Shown piece by piece: positions 9,710 through 19,564 of a stretch of 64,000 nt of DNA. The stretch's first letter is position 1; each line of letters starts with the position of its first letter. The stretch lies in NCBI RefSeq assembly GCF_006494775.1, contig NZ_CP041146.1:2480001-2544000 (forward strand), given 5' to 3'. The translations under genes were made by a program, and so were the position numbers. Source of the DNA: Nocardioides humi. GTDB lineage: Bacteria; Actinomycetota; Actinomycetes; Propionibacteriales; Nocardioidaceae. Below the pieces are notes generated by a model. It saw only the letters and a list, made by a program, of their open reading frames with translations. It was not told where the DNA came from and did not search any database.

Positions 9710-10953
9710 TCACTTGCTGCCGGGCCAGTGATGGTCGGCCAGGTCGTTGCTGAAGGCGGAGCCGAGCAGGCTCTCACGATGGGGCAGGACGCTCCGCAGT
9801 CCGCCCAGGCCGACCACGCCACTGAGCTGGCCGTCCACGTGGTATCCGTAGACGGGAGCCACGTCGGCATCGGACAGCAGCCGTACGTCGCCGATGCCCG
9901 CTGCCGGGTCGCCGAGGCCGTAGATCCGCAGGTCGTACTGGTCGCTCCAGAAGGACGGGACGACCGTCGCTGTCGTCGCCGCCTCTCCCTCGTCAGCCGG
10001 ATGTCCCCCAGATCATCCGTGACAAGATGGCGAAGGGAGTCACCGGCAACGCGCGCGATGTCGCCGACGGTGTTCCAGTGCTCGACCCGGACGGCTCGAC
10101 CGGTAGACCATCGGTGTGGGAAGCGGGCGACATCGCCCGCGGCGACGACACACTCGGCGCCTTCGACCCGCATCCTTGCGTCACAGAGCACACCGTCGGA
10201 CAGATCGAGACCGTTGCCGCCCAACCATTCGGCGTTGGGCATCGAGCCCACTGCCTCGACCACGACGGCGGCGGGGACCCGCTCACCCGACGAGAGCAGT
10301 ACCGCCTCCACGGCGCCGTCACCCTCGAACGCGACCGGCACCTCCTGCATCCGAAAGGTGACACCGGCTTCGTGGTGGCGGCGACGTACCTGCGCACCCA
10401 GCTCGGTGCCGAGCACCCTCTCCATGGGCTCACGCTCCGGCGCCACCACGGTCACCTGGCAGCCAAGGGTGACGGCGACTGCCGCGACCTCGCATCCGAT
10501 GAAGCTCGCGCCGACGACGGCCACCGACGGCGCGTTCCTCAAGGCATCGCGCAGCGCCTGCGCGTCGGCCATCGAACGAACCACGTGGCGACCGGCCTGC
10601 GGGCCGGGAAGATCCAGACGGCGGGGTCGCAGCCCGGTTGCGATGACCATCCCGTCGTAGCTGAGCTCGTCACCTGCGGATGTCACCACCCGGCGCTCGT
10701 CGAGGTCAGCGCTCACCGCGGCTGTACTCAGACGCCACTGTACGTCGTTGAGGGCAGGACGGATCGGGAACGGGAGCCGCTCGTCGTACTCCTCGCCTCG
10801 AAGCGCCTCTTTCGAGAGCGGTGGCCGGTTGTAGGGCATGCAGGGCTCGTCGCCGATCACCGTCATCGGTCCGGAGTGACCAAGTCCGCGGATGCGCTCC
10901 GCAACACGGAGGCCGGCCATGGAGGCGCCAACCACCAGGATCGTGCCGCTCAC
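9710..10953 (-). CDS. NAD(P)H:ferredoxin reductase (FAD-dependent), frameshifted once
   Basis: Pyridine-nucleotide-disulfide-type ferredoxin reductase of about 414 residues. The FAD site ILVVGASMAGLRVAERIR is N-terminal and the NAD site VAVVGASFIGCEVAAVAV is near residue 140. The later FAD motif ECVVAAGDVARFPH is intact. After DIRLTR the frame breaks at a three-base run (9987-9989 on the plus strand). With one more base the protein continues in the next frame through FWSDQYDLRIYGLGDP to GSK and a TGA at 9712-9710, which is the family's C-terminal domain. It starts with a 4-bp ATGA overlap on the ferredoxin gene, so the pair is translationally coupled. Confidence 0.82.
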
Positions 10954-11141
10954 GTTGCGGGTCCGAGCAAGATCGCCTGGACGGGACAGGCTGCCGCAGC
11001 CTCCTGCACGGTGGCTTCAAGCTCATCCGGCGGATCGGGAACGTAGGTGAGGCCGTCGACCCCCAGATCGAAAACATCGGGCGCGATCAGCACGCACTGC
11101 CCGTGCTCCTGGCAGGCATCCTCGTCGACGCGGATCTTCAT
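10950..11141 (-). CDS. Small 3Fe-4S/4Fe-4S ferredoxin, P450-type
   Basis: Ferredoxin of 63 residues with the CxxxxxC...CP spacing of actinobacterial P450 partner ferredoxins (CQEHGQC at ~10-16, then ACPVQAI near 52). Only three Cys ligands are evident, which suggests a 3Fe-4S cluster. The stop overlaps the start of the reductase by 4 bp. No P450 lies beside it, so it may serve the Rieske protein, the Fe-S reductase at 15.2 kb or the P450 at 32 kb. Confidence 0.85.
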   Translation of the reverse strand: MKIRVDEDACQEHGQCVLIAPDVFDLGVDGLTYVPDPPDELEATVQEAAAACPVQAILLGPAT

Positions 11142-11173
11142 TTCGACCGTCCTCTGATTTCTGTCGTCCGGAA

Positions 11174-12310
11174 TCAGAACTCGCTCCAGTGGGCAGCCGC
11201 GCGAGTCGAGGGAAGCCTGTACTTCTCGATCGCGTTGAGACCGAGGATTCGCCTGATGCTGTCCTGATCGACACCGGTGAACCCGACGCGACGGTTGTAG
11301 TCGCCGTCCCAGTGCGGGTAGTCGGTGGCGAACTCGAGCGTCTTGGGGCCCAGCCAGTCGATGACGCGCGCGAGGTAGCGCGGATCACGTGGCTCCTCGT
11401 AGGGCTGGCGGGTGAACGACACGTGGTCGCGAACGTAGTCGGAAGGCGGGCGCTTCAGCTCGGGGATCTCCGCCCTGAGCCGCTGCCAGTGGTTGTCGAG
11501 GCGCCACAGCAATGGCAGACACCAGGCGTAGCCTCCCTCCACGAACGTGAACCGCAGGTCGGGGAAGCGGTTGAACACCCCCGACTCGAGCATGCTCACC
11601 AGGTGCCCGGCATACAGCATCGAGAACTGCGAATGGTTCTCGAGGAATGTGCGGGGAGCGCCCGTCGAGGTCATCAGAGCTGGGCCGGGACGCTGGAGCG
11701 TCACGTGGGTGCAGACGGTCAGATCTGCCGCGATCGCCGCCTCGTAGACCGGCCAGAACTGACGCTGACCCATGCCGACGCCGAGGTAGGGGTTGAGCAT
11801 GACCTGGACGAAATGGGGATGGTCGGCCCACTTCCGGATCTCCGCCACCGCCAGGGCCGGGTCAGAGCTGACCCGGATCGTGCCCTTGTAGCGACCGTGC
11901 CCGTTGTGGGTGCTCAGCCACGTCTCCGCGAGCCAGTTGTTCGTCGTGGCGGCCATGGCGGCCTCGTGCTCTGGATTCGCCGATGACTTCTCGGTCAGCG
12001 GGATGATGATGGCGATGTCGACGCCCGCCTCGTCGAACAGCTGACGTCCGGTGAGGCCGGGGTCCGAGCCAGCGGGACTGCCGTCGTCACCGAACGCGTC
12101 AAGTCGGCGTCCCTCGTTGGGAGCGGCGAAGATGACCGACGTACCGAGCATGCCGCGGCCGTAGAGCAGATCCTTGAGATGGGCCCACTCGACAGGCATG
12201 AAGTCCGCCAGCTCAGTCCCGTTGCGCGGATTCACGTGGATGTCGCAATCCACCACTTCGACGGCAACCTGCTCGACCGGTGCGGTGGTGTCGATGAGTC
12301 CGCTGGTCAT
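11174..12310 (-). CDS. Amidohydrolase-2 (ACMSD-like) family metalloenzyme
   Basis: TIM-barrel metal-dependent hydrolase or decarboxylase of 378 residues. The N-terminal metal motif is DCDIHVNP (residue ~20) and the catalytic Asp motif is intact near the C-terminus: LEFATDYPHWDGD. The mid-barrel TVCTHVTLQRPG contains the expected His. This family includes non-oxidative decarboxylases (ACMSD, resorcylate decarboxylase) and C-C hydrolases, so the product class cannot be fixed. It overlaps the preceding paralogue by 4 bp (ATGA), suggesting that the two proteins are made together and perhaps assemble. Confidence 0.82.
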   Translation of the reverse strand: MTSGLIDTTAPVEQVAVEVVDCDIHVNPRNGTELADFMPVEWAHLKDLLYGRGMLGTSVIFAAPNEGRRLDAFGDDGSPAGSDPGLTGRQLFDEAGVDIAIIIPLTEKSSANPEHEAAMAATTNNWLAETWLSTHNGHGRYKGTIRVSSDPALAVAEIRKWADHPHFVQVMLNPYLGVGMGQRQFWPVYEAAIAADLTVCTHVTLQRPGPALMTSTGAPRTFLENHSQFSMLYAGHLVSMLESGVFNRFPDLRFTFVEGGYAWCLPLLWRLDNHWQRLRAEIPELKRPPSDYVRDHVSFTRQPYEEPRDPRYLARVIDWLGPKTLEFATDYPHWDGDYNRRVGFTGVDQDSIRRILGLNAIEKYRLPSTRAAAHWSEF

Positions 12311-13511
12311 GAGCCCTCCTTGGCGGGTCGTGATTCGGGGTCGGGGGTCAGGGGTTCGGGGGTCAGCCCGAAGAGCTCGCGGGCCGTGCCTCCGAGGACA
12401 CGCTGCCGGGTGGCGTCATCCGCCTCGGGAATGGCCTCCTCCGGAGCCAGGAAGTCCCACTCGGGATAGTGGCTGCCGTAGACCAGGATCTGGTCGGCGT
12501 CGCCCATCGCGAGCCACTCGCCGAGGATCTCCGGATCGGTGCATCGGTCGGTCGACGACGTCACGAATCGCACGTTCGAGGCGAGATAGTGGGACGGCAG
12601 CTCGGTCATCCACGGCATGTCTGCACGCATGGGACGGTAGTCCTTGTCCATGCGCCAGGACATGGCGACGGCGAAGTCATAGCCACCATCGGCAAACACG
12701 ACCCGCAGGTCGGGCAGATGGTCGAAGACGCCCTCGACCATGAAGCTCGCCAGATGGTTGATGAAGTTGAGAGGCTTGTACGACGAGAAGCCGAGGAAGG
12801 TCCGCAGGTAGCCCACAGGGGTAGGAGCAAGCTCGACGCCTGTCTCGCCGTCGGTCAGCACGGTGACGGGTAGATCGTGAGCGACCGCCGCCTCCCAGAT
12901 AGGCCAGAACACCCGCTTGCCGTAGGTCTGCAGCGACTGCATCGGAACCCCGACCTGCACGAAGTCCGGGTGGGAGCCCCACTTCTCGATCTCTGCGACC
13001 GCGTGGGAGACGCTGGTCGGCGAGACCCGGATCGTTCCGCGGTACGGCCGATCGGACGGCTGGTCCTCGAGCCAGGTCTCGGCGAGCCAGGCGTTGGTGG
13101 CCGAGCAGATCGCGGCAAGCAGATCCTCGTCCGGGAGGAGTCCGTAGGTGTAGGGGTGCAGGATGGCGTGTCGGGCACCGACGGCGCCGCGCACGTGCTC
13201 CTCGACCAGGCGGTGGGTCGACGCAGGGGACCCTCGTTGCCGTAGGACTCGATGAGGGAGTCGCCCACGACGTTGGGGTAGTAGTAGCGGTCGCCGAAGG
13301 GCAGCCGACGGTGCTTCCAGATCGCAGGCAGGTACCGCCGCAGATCTGCCTGGTCCACCGGCCGGACATGGACTGCCGCGTCGACGATCTCGTACGTGGT
13401 GGCAGCTCTGGACCGCCCCGACCGCTCCGTCATCGACACCGTGGCGAGGTGCGCGTCGTTCGCCACGAAGTCGACGCGGCGGTCGGAGGGAACTGAGCCA
13501 AGGGTGGTCAA
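12307..13511 (-). CDS. Amidohydrolase-2 family paralogue with altered active site, frameshifted once
   Basis: Paralogue of the next gene, about 401 residues. The N-terminal part (TTG at 13511 through YYYPNVVGDSLIES YGNEG) and the rest (SPASTHRLVEEHVRGA to the stop at 12307) lie in different frames. One base restored in the CCC run at 13231-13233 joins them. The TTG start overlaps the ligase stop as TTGA and has AAAGGA about 8 nt upstream. The catalytic motif that reads TDYPHWD in the partner is SHYPEWD here, and the N-terminal metal motif is DAAVHVRP. It may therefore be catalytically impaired and act as a structural partner (inference). Confidence 0.78.
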
Positions 13512-15187
13512 GGCATTGTCCTTTCGGTGGCTTCACGAACGAGTTTCCGGCCGCGGATGAACCATCCATGCGCCTCGCGGTCCCACGTGGCCACTCCAGG
13601 CCCCTGCGCACGGATCTTGTACTTCTGGACCTTGGCCGTCGGCGTACGCGGGAAGTCCTCCACGATCTCGATGTAGCGCGGGATCATGAAGTAGGGCAGC
13701 ACCGTCTCGCAGTGCTGCAGCAGCTCCTCTGGGGTGACGCTGAACCCTTCTCGCAGACGTGCCAGAACCCAGACCTCGTCCTCCCCCAGCTCGGACGGTG
13801 TGGAGACCGCCACGGCCTCGGCCACGGCTGGGTGCCTCGCGATCTGGCTCTCGAGCTCGAACGAGGAGATGTTCTCCCCGCGACGTCGCAGTGAGTCCGT
13901 GGCTCGGTCGACGAACCACATGTTCCCCTCGTCGTCGAACCTGCCGCGATCACCCGTGTGGAACCACAGGTCACGGGTCGCTTCCAGCATCTTCTCGGGT
14001 TGACCGTTGTAGCCCGAGCACAGGAGGAGGGGCCCCCGCCCGCGCACCACGATCTCGCCCACCTGACCCGGCGGGAGAATCGCACCGAATCCGTCGACGA
14101 CCTCCACCTCATAGTGCGGACTGCGCCGACCTGCGCTGCCCGGAGCATAGACATCGGCCGGCGACCGGAAGATCGGCAGCCCGACCTCGCTCGAGCCGAA
14201 GACGGTCGTGACAACGCAGTCGAACCTCTGCTCGAACTCGGTGTGGAGCTCGGGGAGATCCGGGACCGCATAGACGACCTTGACCGGGTTGTCGGTGTCG
14301 TCAGGCGTTGCTGGAACCGACAGCAGCATGTTGCAGACGCCTCCGATGGCGACCACGTTGGTGACACCGAACGCACGCATCTCGTCCCAGAACCCGGTCA
14401 CCCTGAACCGGCTCATAACGTGCATCCGGCCGCCCACCGCGAGGGCCGCGATGGCGACGAACTTGCCCGTCATATGGAAGACCGGCTGGAAGTTGAGGAT
14501 CACATCGGACTCGTCCAGCTCGTTCACCTCGGCGTACATCAGTCCGTAGGCAGCCATGTAGTGCTGGGACAGCAGCACGGCCTTCGACGGTCCGGTGGTG
14601 CCGGAGGTGAACACCATGCCGCCGATCGAGTCCGGTGGCACCTCAAGGCCCAGGTTGTCCTCGGGCTGTGGAGCCAGCAGGCGGTCGAACCCGCTCCAGC
14701 TCCTCGAGGGCCCCGCCACCTCGAAAGGTGACCAGGAGTCACCGCGGACCACCACGGTGCGCAGGTCGTCCACTTCCCCAGCCGCCGTGGCGAGGTTCGG
14801 CAGGTACTCCTCGTCGATCACCGCGATCATGCTGGCGCTCTGGCGCAGTTGGTGGGCCAGAAGCTCGCCCCGGTACGCCGGATTGATCGCCACCTCGACC
14901 GCGCCGACCTTCGCGAGCGCGAACCAGGTGGCGAAGTAGTCACGACCGGTGTCCATCATCACCGCCACGTGCACGCCGGCGGTCACTCCTGCCTGCTGGA
15001 GATTGCGTGCCATGCGGTTGACGAGACGGTTGAACTCGTCGAGACCGACCGCCTCGTCCCCGTGGGTGAAGAAGATGTCCCCAGGCCGCTCACGCGCGGC
15101 CCTCTCCAGCAACGCGGTCATCGAGACCTCTCCTGGAGCACGGGAGCGGAGCCGGTTCACCGGACTGTCCACACCGATGTCTTTCAT
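13508..15187 (-). CDS. Acyl-CoA ligase (AMP-forming), FadD-like
   Basis: Adenylate-forming enzyme of 559 residues that would activate a carboxylic acid as its CoA thioester. Core motifs are intact: the ATP loop MVFTSGTTGPSKAVLLSQ, a VFGSSEVGLP segment, TGDRGRFDDEG and the C-terminal catalytic Lys in RTPTAKVQKYKIR. The ATG at 15187 has an AAGGAGG ribosome site; longer upstream extensions lack one. It follows the Fe-S reductase gene by 22 bp and precedes the amidohydrolases by overlap. It is probably the entry activation step for the substrate or an early intermediate. Confidence 0.88.
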   Translation of the reverse strand: MKDIGVDSPVNRLRSRAPGEVSMTALLERAARERPGDIFFTHGDEAVGLDEFNRLVNRMARNLQQAGVTAGVHVAVMMDTGRDYFATWFALAKVGAVEVAINPAYRGELLAHQLRQSASMIAVIDEEYLPNLATAAGEVDDLRTVVVRGDSWSPFEVAGPSRSWSGFDRLLAPQPEDNLGLEVPPDSIGGMVFTSGTTGPSKAVLLSQHYMAAYGLMYAEVNELDESDVILNFQPVFHMTGKFVAIAALAVGGRMHVMSRFRVTGFWDEMRAFGVTNVVAIGGVCNMLLSVPATPDDTDNPVKVVYAVPDLPELHTEFEQRFDCVVTTVFGSSEVGLPIFRSPADVYAPGSAGRRSPHYEVEVVDGFGAILPPGQVGEIVVRGRGPLLLCSGYNGQPEKMLEATRDLWFHTGDRGRFDDEGNMWFVDRATDSLRRRGENISSFELESQIARHPAVAEAVAVSTPSELGEDEVWVLARLREGFSVTPEELLQHCETVLPYFMIPRYIEIVEDFPRTPTAKVQKYKIRAQGPGVATWDREAHGWFIRGRKLVREATERTMP

Positions 15188-15209
15188 CCTTGCCTCCTTC
15201 CGCCGAACA

Positions 15210-16463
15210 TCAGGCCCAGTCTCGCGCTTGTTCGATCTCTCGCTCGGAGAGCCGTTCAGGGTCGTGACGACCAAGATTGATGTCGCCCATGTCCGACGGC
15301 GAGGTCAGCTCTGGCGACATCCGGGGCTTCTGACCGACGCCATAGGTGCGCCCGTCGATCGGCCAGTGATAGGCCTCCAACTCATCGGTGCCCCTACCGA
15401 GAATCTCGCCGGTCGCCTCGAATTCGTTGAGCACCTCCTGCAGACCGTACCGCTGAACCGGACAGACCTTCATGCAGATCGCACAACCATGGGCCTGGGC
15501 CACGATCGGCAGGCACCGCTTGGTGTTGAGGGAGCTCTTCTCGACGCCTCGCTTGAACTTGCGCTTCACAGGGATCGCCCCAGGAGGACAGCGCCTCACG
15601 CAGACCTGACAGGCATCGCACAGCGCCGGAATGCCGAAGTCCTTCGGCTCGTCCAGCACCAGGGGTGCATTGGTGTTGACGAGGATCAACCGACAGCGGG
15701 AGCCGACCGGCGTCAGCAGTTGACCGTTGAGGCCCAGCTGCCCGAGCCCAGCCTCTACTGCGAAGTGGATCGCCATGCCCGGACCGGCGGCGTCGTGGAC
15801 CTTGACCCGGTATCCGTGGTCGACCAGGTAGTCGCCGATCGCCGAGGCCAGGGTCATCGCCTCCGCGTATGTGCTGAGGGCCGTCTGCTCGGATTCCGAG
15901 CTGGGGATCTTCTGCGTGGGCGCCCACGCCTGCTCAAGGGCGCACACGATCATCCGATCGCCCACCTCGGTCCCGAGGAAGGACTCGAAGATGTACTTCT
16001 CGTCGTAGTGGGCGACGCCGATCCCACTCAGGCCGATCTGCGCCGCCAGCTCTTTGAGGCCGGTTGTGAGCTGGTCGGCCGGCACCGTGGTCGCCGGAGA
16101 CGGGGGCCGGTCACTGACGCGCTGCGCCAGTGCGGTGGCGCGCTGCCGGCGGGGAGCCGCCGGCAGGGTCGACCGCCACATGAATCCACGCAGCCAGACC
16201 AAGGGGCCGGCGTTCGCCAGCATGAAGTCGGGAAGCGGGCCGGCAGCGAACGCCTCGGCTTCGCCTGCGGGGTCCCGGACGATACCGGGGTAGCCCTTGA
16301 GGAGCGCAGGGACCCGCACGTCCATGTCCCAGGGCGTCCTCGGGGACAGGAACTTCCTCCTGAACCGGGCCGGCAGGGAGGGCGCACGGCGCAGTCTGGG
16401 ATCAGTCGCCAGCTTGCCGGCCCGTACCCGCACCTGCTCGACGAGCGCGTTGAGGATCTTCAT
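15210..16463 (-). CDS. Reductive-dehalogenase-like / QueG-like [4Fe-4S] protein
   Basis: About 417 residues. The C-terminal half carries two clustered Cys motifs, CDACQVCVRRCPPGAI and CAICMKVCPV, which can hold two 4Fe-4S clusters. They follow the EAGLGQLGLNGQLLTPVG segment shared by reductive dehalogenases and epoxyqueuosine reductase. There is no Tat signal, so it is cytoplasmic, unlike respiratory dehalogenases. Two ATGs are available (16469, 16463); AAGGA is better spaced for 16463. It is the first gene of the operon and an operator lies 24 bp upstream. A corrinoid cofactor is possible for this superfamily but not shown by the sequence. The reaction is likely reductive; substrate unknown. 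Confidence 0.78.
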   Translation of the reverse strand: MKILNALVEQVRVRAGKLATDPRLRRAPSLPARFRRKFLSPRTPWDMDVRVPALLKGYPGIVRDPAGEAEAFAAGPLPDFMLANAGPLVWLRGFMWRSTLPAAPRRQRATALAQRVSDRPPSPATTVPADQLTTGLKELAAQIGLSGIGVAHYDEKYIFESFLGTEVGDRMIVCALEQAWAPTQKIPSSESEQTALSTYAEAMTLASAIGDYLVDHGYRVKVHDAAGPGMAIHFAVEAGLGQLGLNGQLLTPVGSRCRLILVNTNAPLVLDEPKDFGIPALCDACQVCVRRCPPGAIPVKRKFKRGVEKSSLNTKRCLPIVAQAHGCAICMKVCPVQRYGLQEVLNEFEATGEILGRGTDELEAYHWPIDGRTYGVGQKPRMSPELTSPSDMGDINLGRHDPERLSEREIEQARDWA

Positions 16464-16486
16464 TGGCATCCTTGCTTGCGGCGTTG

Positions 16487-16502
16487 TCAACGTCAGCGTT
16501 AA
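16487..16502. promoter_or_regulatory. Operator site 1, TCAAC-N6-GTTAA
   Basis: TCAAC-GTCAGC-GTTAA, nine of ten arm positions matching the consensus TCAAC-N6-GTTGA. It sits 24 bp upstream of the Fe-S reductase start, in a region shared with the divergent cyclase/korAB operon. Confidence 0.7.
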
Positions 16503-16575
16503 CAGCCTGCCACAAGCACGCACCGGTCGCAACCATCACCTTGCAGAGCAGGCATTGGGGTGCTGTATGTTGGTC

Positions 16576-16591
16576 TCAACGTATGTGTTGA
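16576..16591. promoter_or_regulatory. Operator site 2, TCAAC-N6-GTTGA
   Basis: TCAAC-GTATGT-GTTGA, a perfect arm match, 45 bp upstream of the GTG start of the cyclase-family gene. It is paired with site 1 in the same divergent promoter. Confidence 0.78.
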
Positions 16592-16636
16592 TGACCGGGC
16601 CGTCGAGGTGCGGTCCCAAGGAAAAGGACGTCGGCC

Positions 16637-17526
16637 GTGGAGAAGGAGTCCGATCCCTCGAACAACTGGGGTCGCTGGGGAGATGACGACGAGCGGGGGG
16701 CGCTCAACCTCATCACCGCCGACGCCGTACTGCGGGCGGTCAGCACCGTCCGCACCGGCACAGCCTTGACGCTCGCCGTCCCGCTCCGCGCGGGCGAGGG
16801 GCCGATCTTCGAAGGCCGAGCACCGCTGCAGCACTTCATGACCAGGCACGGGGCGACTACGCCGCCGGTCTCAAGGAGAAGGGGTTCGGCTTCGCCGACG
16901 ATTACGTTCTGGTCGCCACCCACGGCACGACCCACATCGACGCATTGGCGCACGTCTGGCGCGAGGGAGCGATGTGGAATGGCCATTCGTCGAACCTCGT
17001 CACGAGCATCGGCGCGCGCAAGTGCGGCATCGAGAACGTCGGTGCCATCGTTACCCGGGCCGTACTGGTCGACTTCGCAGACCAGTACGAGGCATCGGGA
17101 GATCCGCGCCACGCCATCGACGTCGACGACCTGTCTGCCGCCGTGGCGGCGACGGGCATCGACGTCATGCCCGGTGATGCGCTGCTCGTCCGCACCGGAT
17201 GGGTTCGGGCATGGCGTTCCCAGCGCGCTCAGGTCACCGCTTGGCCAGGACTGGCGCCCAACTGCGCAGAGTGGATCAATGAAGCCGGCTTCGCTTTGGT
17301 GGGAGCGGACAATATCGCCGTCGAACTGGGGCCCTCACCGCGCGAGAACGACGCCGCACCACTTCATGCACGACTGGTCCGCGACTTCGGCATCTACTTG
17401 GTGGAGTTGCTCGACCTGGAGGCGATCGCTGCGCAAGGGCGCTCCTCCTTTCTTCTCTCCATCGCACCCATGCCCCTGGTCGGGGGGTCGGAAGTCCGGT
17501 CAATCCAATCGCCGTACTCTGAGTGA
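16637..17526 (+). CDS. Cyclase-family hydrolase (kynurenine formamidase-like fold), frameshifted once
   Basis: About 296 residues once one G is restored in the run at 16850-16853. The first frame ends at LQHFMTRHG and the second continues [17 protein letters not shown]. The metal motif of the family, [13 protein letters not shown], is intact just after the junction. Members hydrolyse amides or open rings (formamidase, isatin hydrolase, polyketide cyclase-like), with Mn or Zn at this motif. The start is the GTG at 16637 with AAAAGGA upstream. It leads an operon with korAB, whose start follows 14 bp after its stop. Confidence 0.8.
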
Positions 17527-17540
17527 TGGGAGGTGCGGGG

Positions 17541-19564
17541 ATGTCTCGCGCGGCCAAGCAGGTCAAGCAGGTCAAGCAGGTCAAGCGGTTGGACCGGGTG
17601 ATCATCCGGTTCGCGGGTGACTCCGGTGATGGCATGCAGCTGACCGGTGACCGGTTCACGCAGGAGTCGGCGGTGTTCGGCAATGACTTGGTCACGTTGC
17701 CGAACTTCCCTGCCGAGATCCGCGCCCCGCAGGGCACGATCCCCGGGGTGTCGTCGTTTCAGATCCATTTCGCCGATCACGACATCCTCACCGCCGGGGA
17801 CCGCCCGGATGTGCTGGTCGCGATGAACCCCGCCGCGTTGAAGGCCAATCTGGGTGATCTGCCGCGGGGGCGACGATCATCGTGGACACCCACGACTTCA
17901 CCCAACGCAACCTGGACAAGGCCGGCTACGACTCCAACCCGCTGGACAAGCTCGGTGAGGTCGATGATGTGCTGGCGGGGTTCGCGGTGCAGCCGGTCGA
18001 CCTGACCGGCATCACCATCGCGGCCGTGGCGGAGTTCGGGCTCTCGCGTAAGGACGCGGCACGGGCGAAGAACATGTTCGCGTTGGGGTTGTTGTCGTGG
18101 ATGTACGGGCGCCCCACCGAACCCACGGTGGCGTTCTTGGAGCGCAAGTTCGCCAAGGTCCCCGCGATCTTGGGCGCGAACATCGCCGCATTCCGCGCGG
18201 GGTGGAACTACGGCGAGACCACCGAGACCTTCGTGGTCCAGTACGAGATCAAACCCGCCGTCATGCCCACCGGCACCTATAGGAACATCACCGGCAACCT
18301 CGCCCTGTCGTATGGGTTGGTTGCGGCCAGTGTTCGTGCCGGTGTACCGCTCTTCTTAGGCTCGTATCCGATCACCCCGGCCTCCGACATCCTCCACGAA
18401 CTCTCCCGCCACAAGGGGTTCGGAGTCACCACCTTGCAGGCCGAGGACGAGATCGCCGGGATCGGCGCCGCGATCGGCGCCTCCTTCGCCGGCCAACTCG
18501 GCGTCACCACCACCTCAGGGCCCGGGATCGCGCTCAAGTCCGAAGCCATCGGACTCGCGGTCATGACCGAACTCCCCCTGGTGGTGGTCAACGTCCAACG
18601 CGGCGGCCCCTCCACGGGGTTGCCGACCAAGACCGAACAGGCCGACCTCCTCCAAGCCATGTACGGCCGCAACGGCGAAGCCCCCGTCCCCATCATCGCG
18701 CCCCAATCCCCCGGAGACTGCTTCGCCGCCGCCCTCGAAGCCGCCCGGATCGCGATCACCTACCGCACCCCCGTCTTCCTGCTCTCCGACGGGTATCTGG
18801 CCAACGGCTCCGAACCCTGGGCCATCCCCACCATCGACGACCTGCCGGTGATCGAACCGAACTTCGCCACCCCGGCCGACAAGGAGGCCAACAAGGATGG
18901 GGAGTTCTTGCCCTATCTGCGTGACGAGGCCACCCTCGCCCGCCCGTGGGCGCCGCCGGGTGTGGCCGGCCTGGAGCACCGCATCGGCGGACTGGAGAAG
19001 GCCGACATCACCGGCAACATCTCCTACGACCCGGCCAACCACGACCACATGGTCCGCCTGCGCGCCGCCAAGGTGCAGCGCATCGCCGACACCCTCCCCC
19101 CACTCGTGGTCGACGACCCCTCCGGTCCCCCAGGACAAGGCAAGGCGAAGGTGTTGGTGATCGGGTGGGGCTCCACCTACGGCCCCATCGGCGCCGCCTG
19201 CCGCCGCGTGCGCCGCGCCGGCAACCACGTGGCCCAAGTCCACCTACGCCACCTCAACCCGTTCCCGAACGACCTCGCAGACATCCTGCGCTCCTACGAC
19301 AAGGTCCTGGTGCCCGAGATGAACCTCGGCCAGCTCTCCAAGATGCTGCGCGCGGAGTTCTTGGTCGATGCCCAGGGCTACAACCACGTCTACGGCCTCC
19401 CCCTCAAGGCCGCCGAGCTCGCCGAAGCCATCGGCATCCTGGTGGGCGAGGCCGAAGGCCGCGAGGTCGACCTCGGCGAACACGGAGTCATCGACGAACA
19501 AGGGCACCGTCTCAACCCACCCGCCGACCACGAGACCAGCCCAGAGGAGGCACCCGTCCGATGA
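17541..19564 (+). CDS. korA: 2-oxoacid:ferredoxin oxidoreductase, gamma-alpha fused subunit, frameshifted once
   Basis: About 674 residues, the fused gamma/alpha subunit that oxidatively decarboxylates a 2-oxoacid (2-oxoglutarate in KorAB) and reduces ferredoxin. The gamma domain begins [20 protein letters not shown]. The alpha domain carries [18 protein letters not shown] and [18 protein letters not shown]. Restoring one G in the GGGGG run at 17866-17870 joins NLGDLPRG to [10 protein letters not shown]. The ATG at 17541 has GGGAGG upstream. Its N-terminus holds a three-fold KQV repeat. The stop overlaps korB as ATGA. It shares the divergent promoter of the Fe-S reductase operon. Confidence 0.85.
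17556..17582 (+). repeat. Three 9-bp direct repeats inside the korA 5' end
   Basis: AAGCAGGTC occurs three times in tandem and encodes a repeated Lys-Gln-Val just before the conserved gamma domain. It is in frame, so copy-number change would alter only a charged N-terminal tail. Confidence 0.85.

Noticed and set aside
9343..10953. A fused ferredoxin reductase-Rieske protein in one frame
   Set aside because: The stretch between the two domains is Ser/Arg-rich nonsense. The true reductase C-terminus is in the next frame and ends at 9710, before a separate Rieske start at 9696.
17556..17582. The korA 5' tandem repeat as a phase-variation switch
   Set aside because: The unit is 9 bp, so copy changes keep the frame. 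The korA frameshift is elsewhere, in a G run at 17866.
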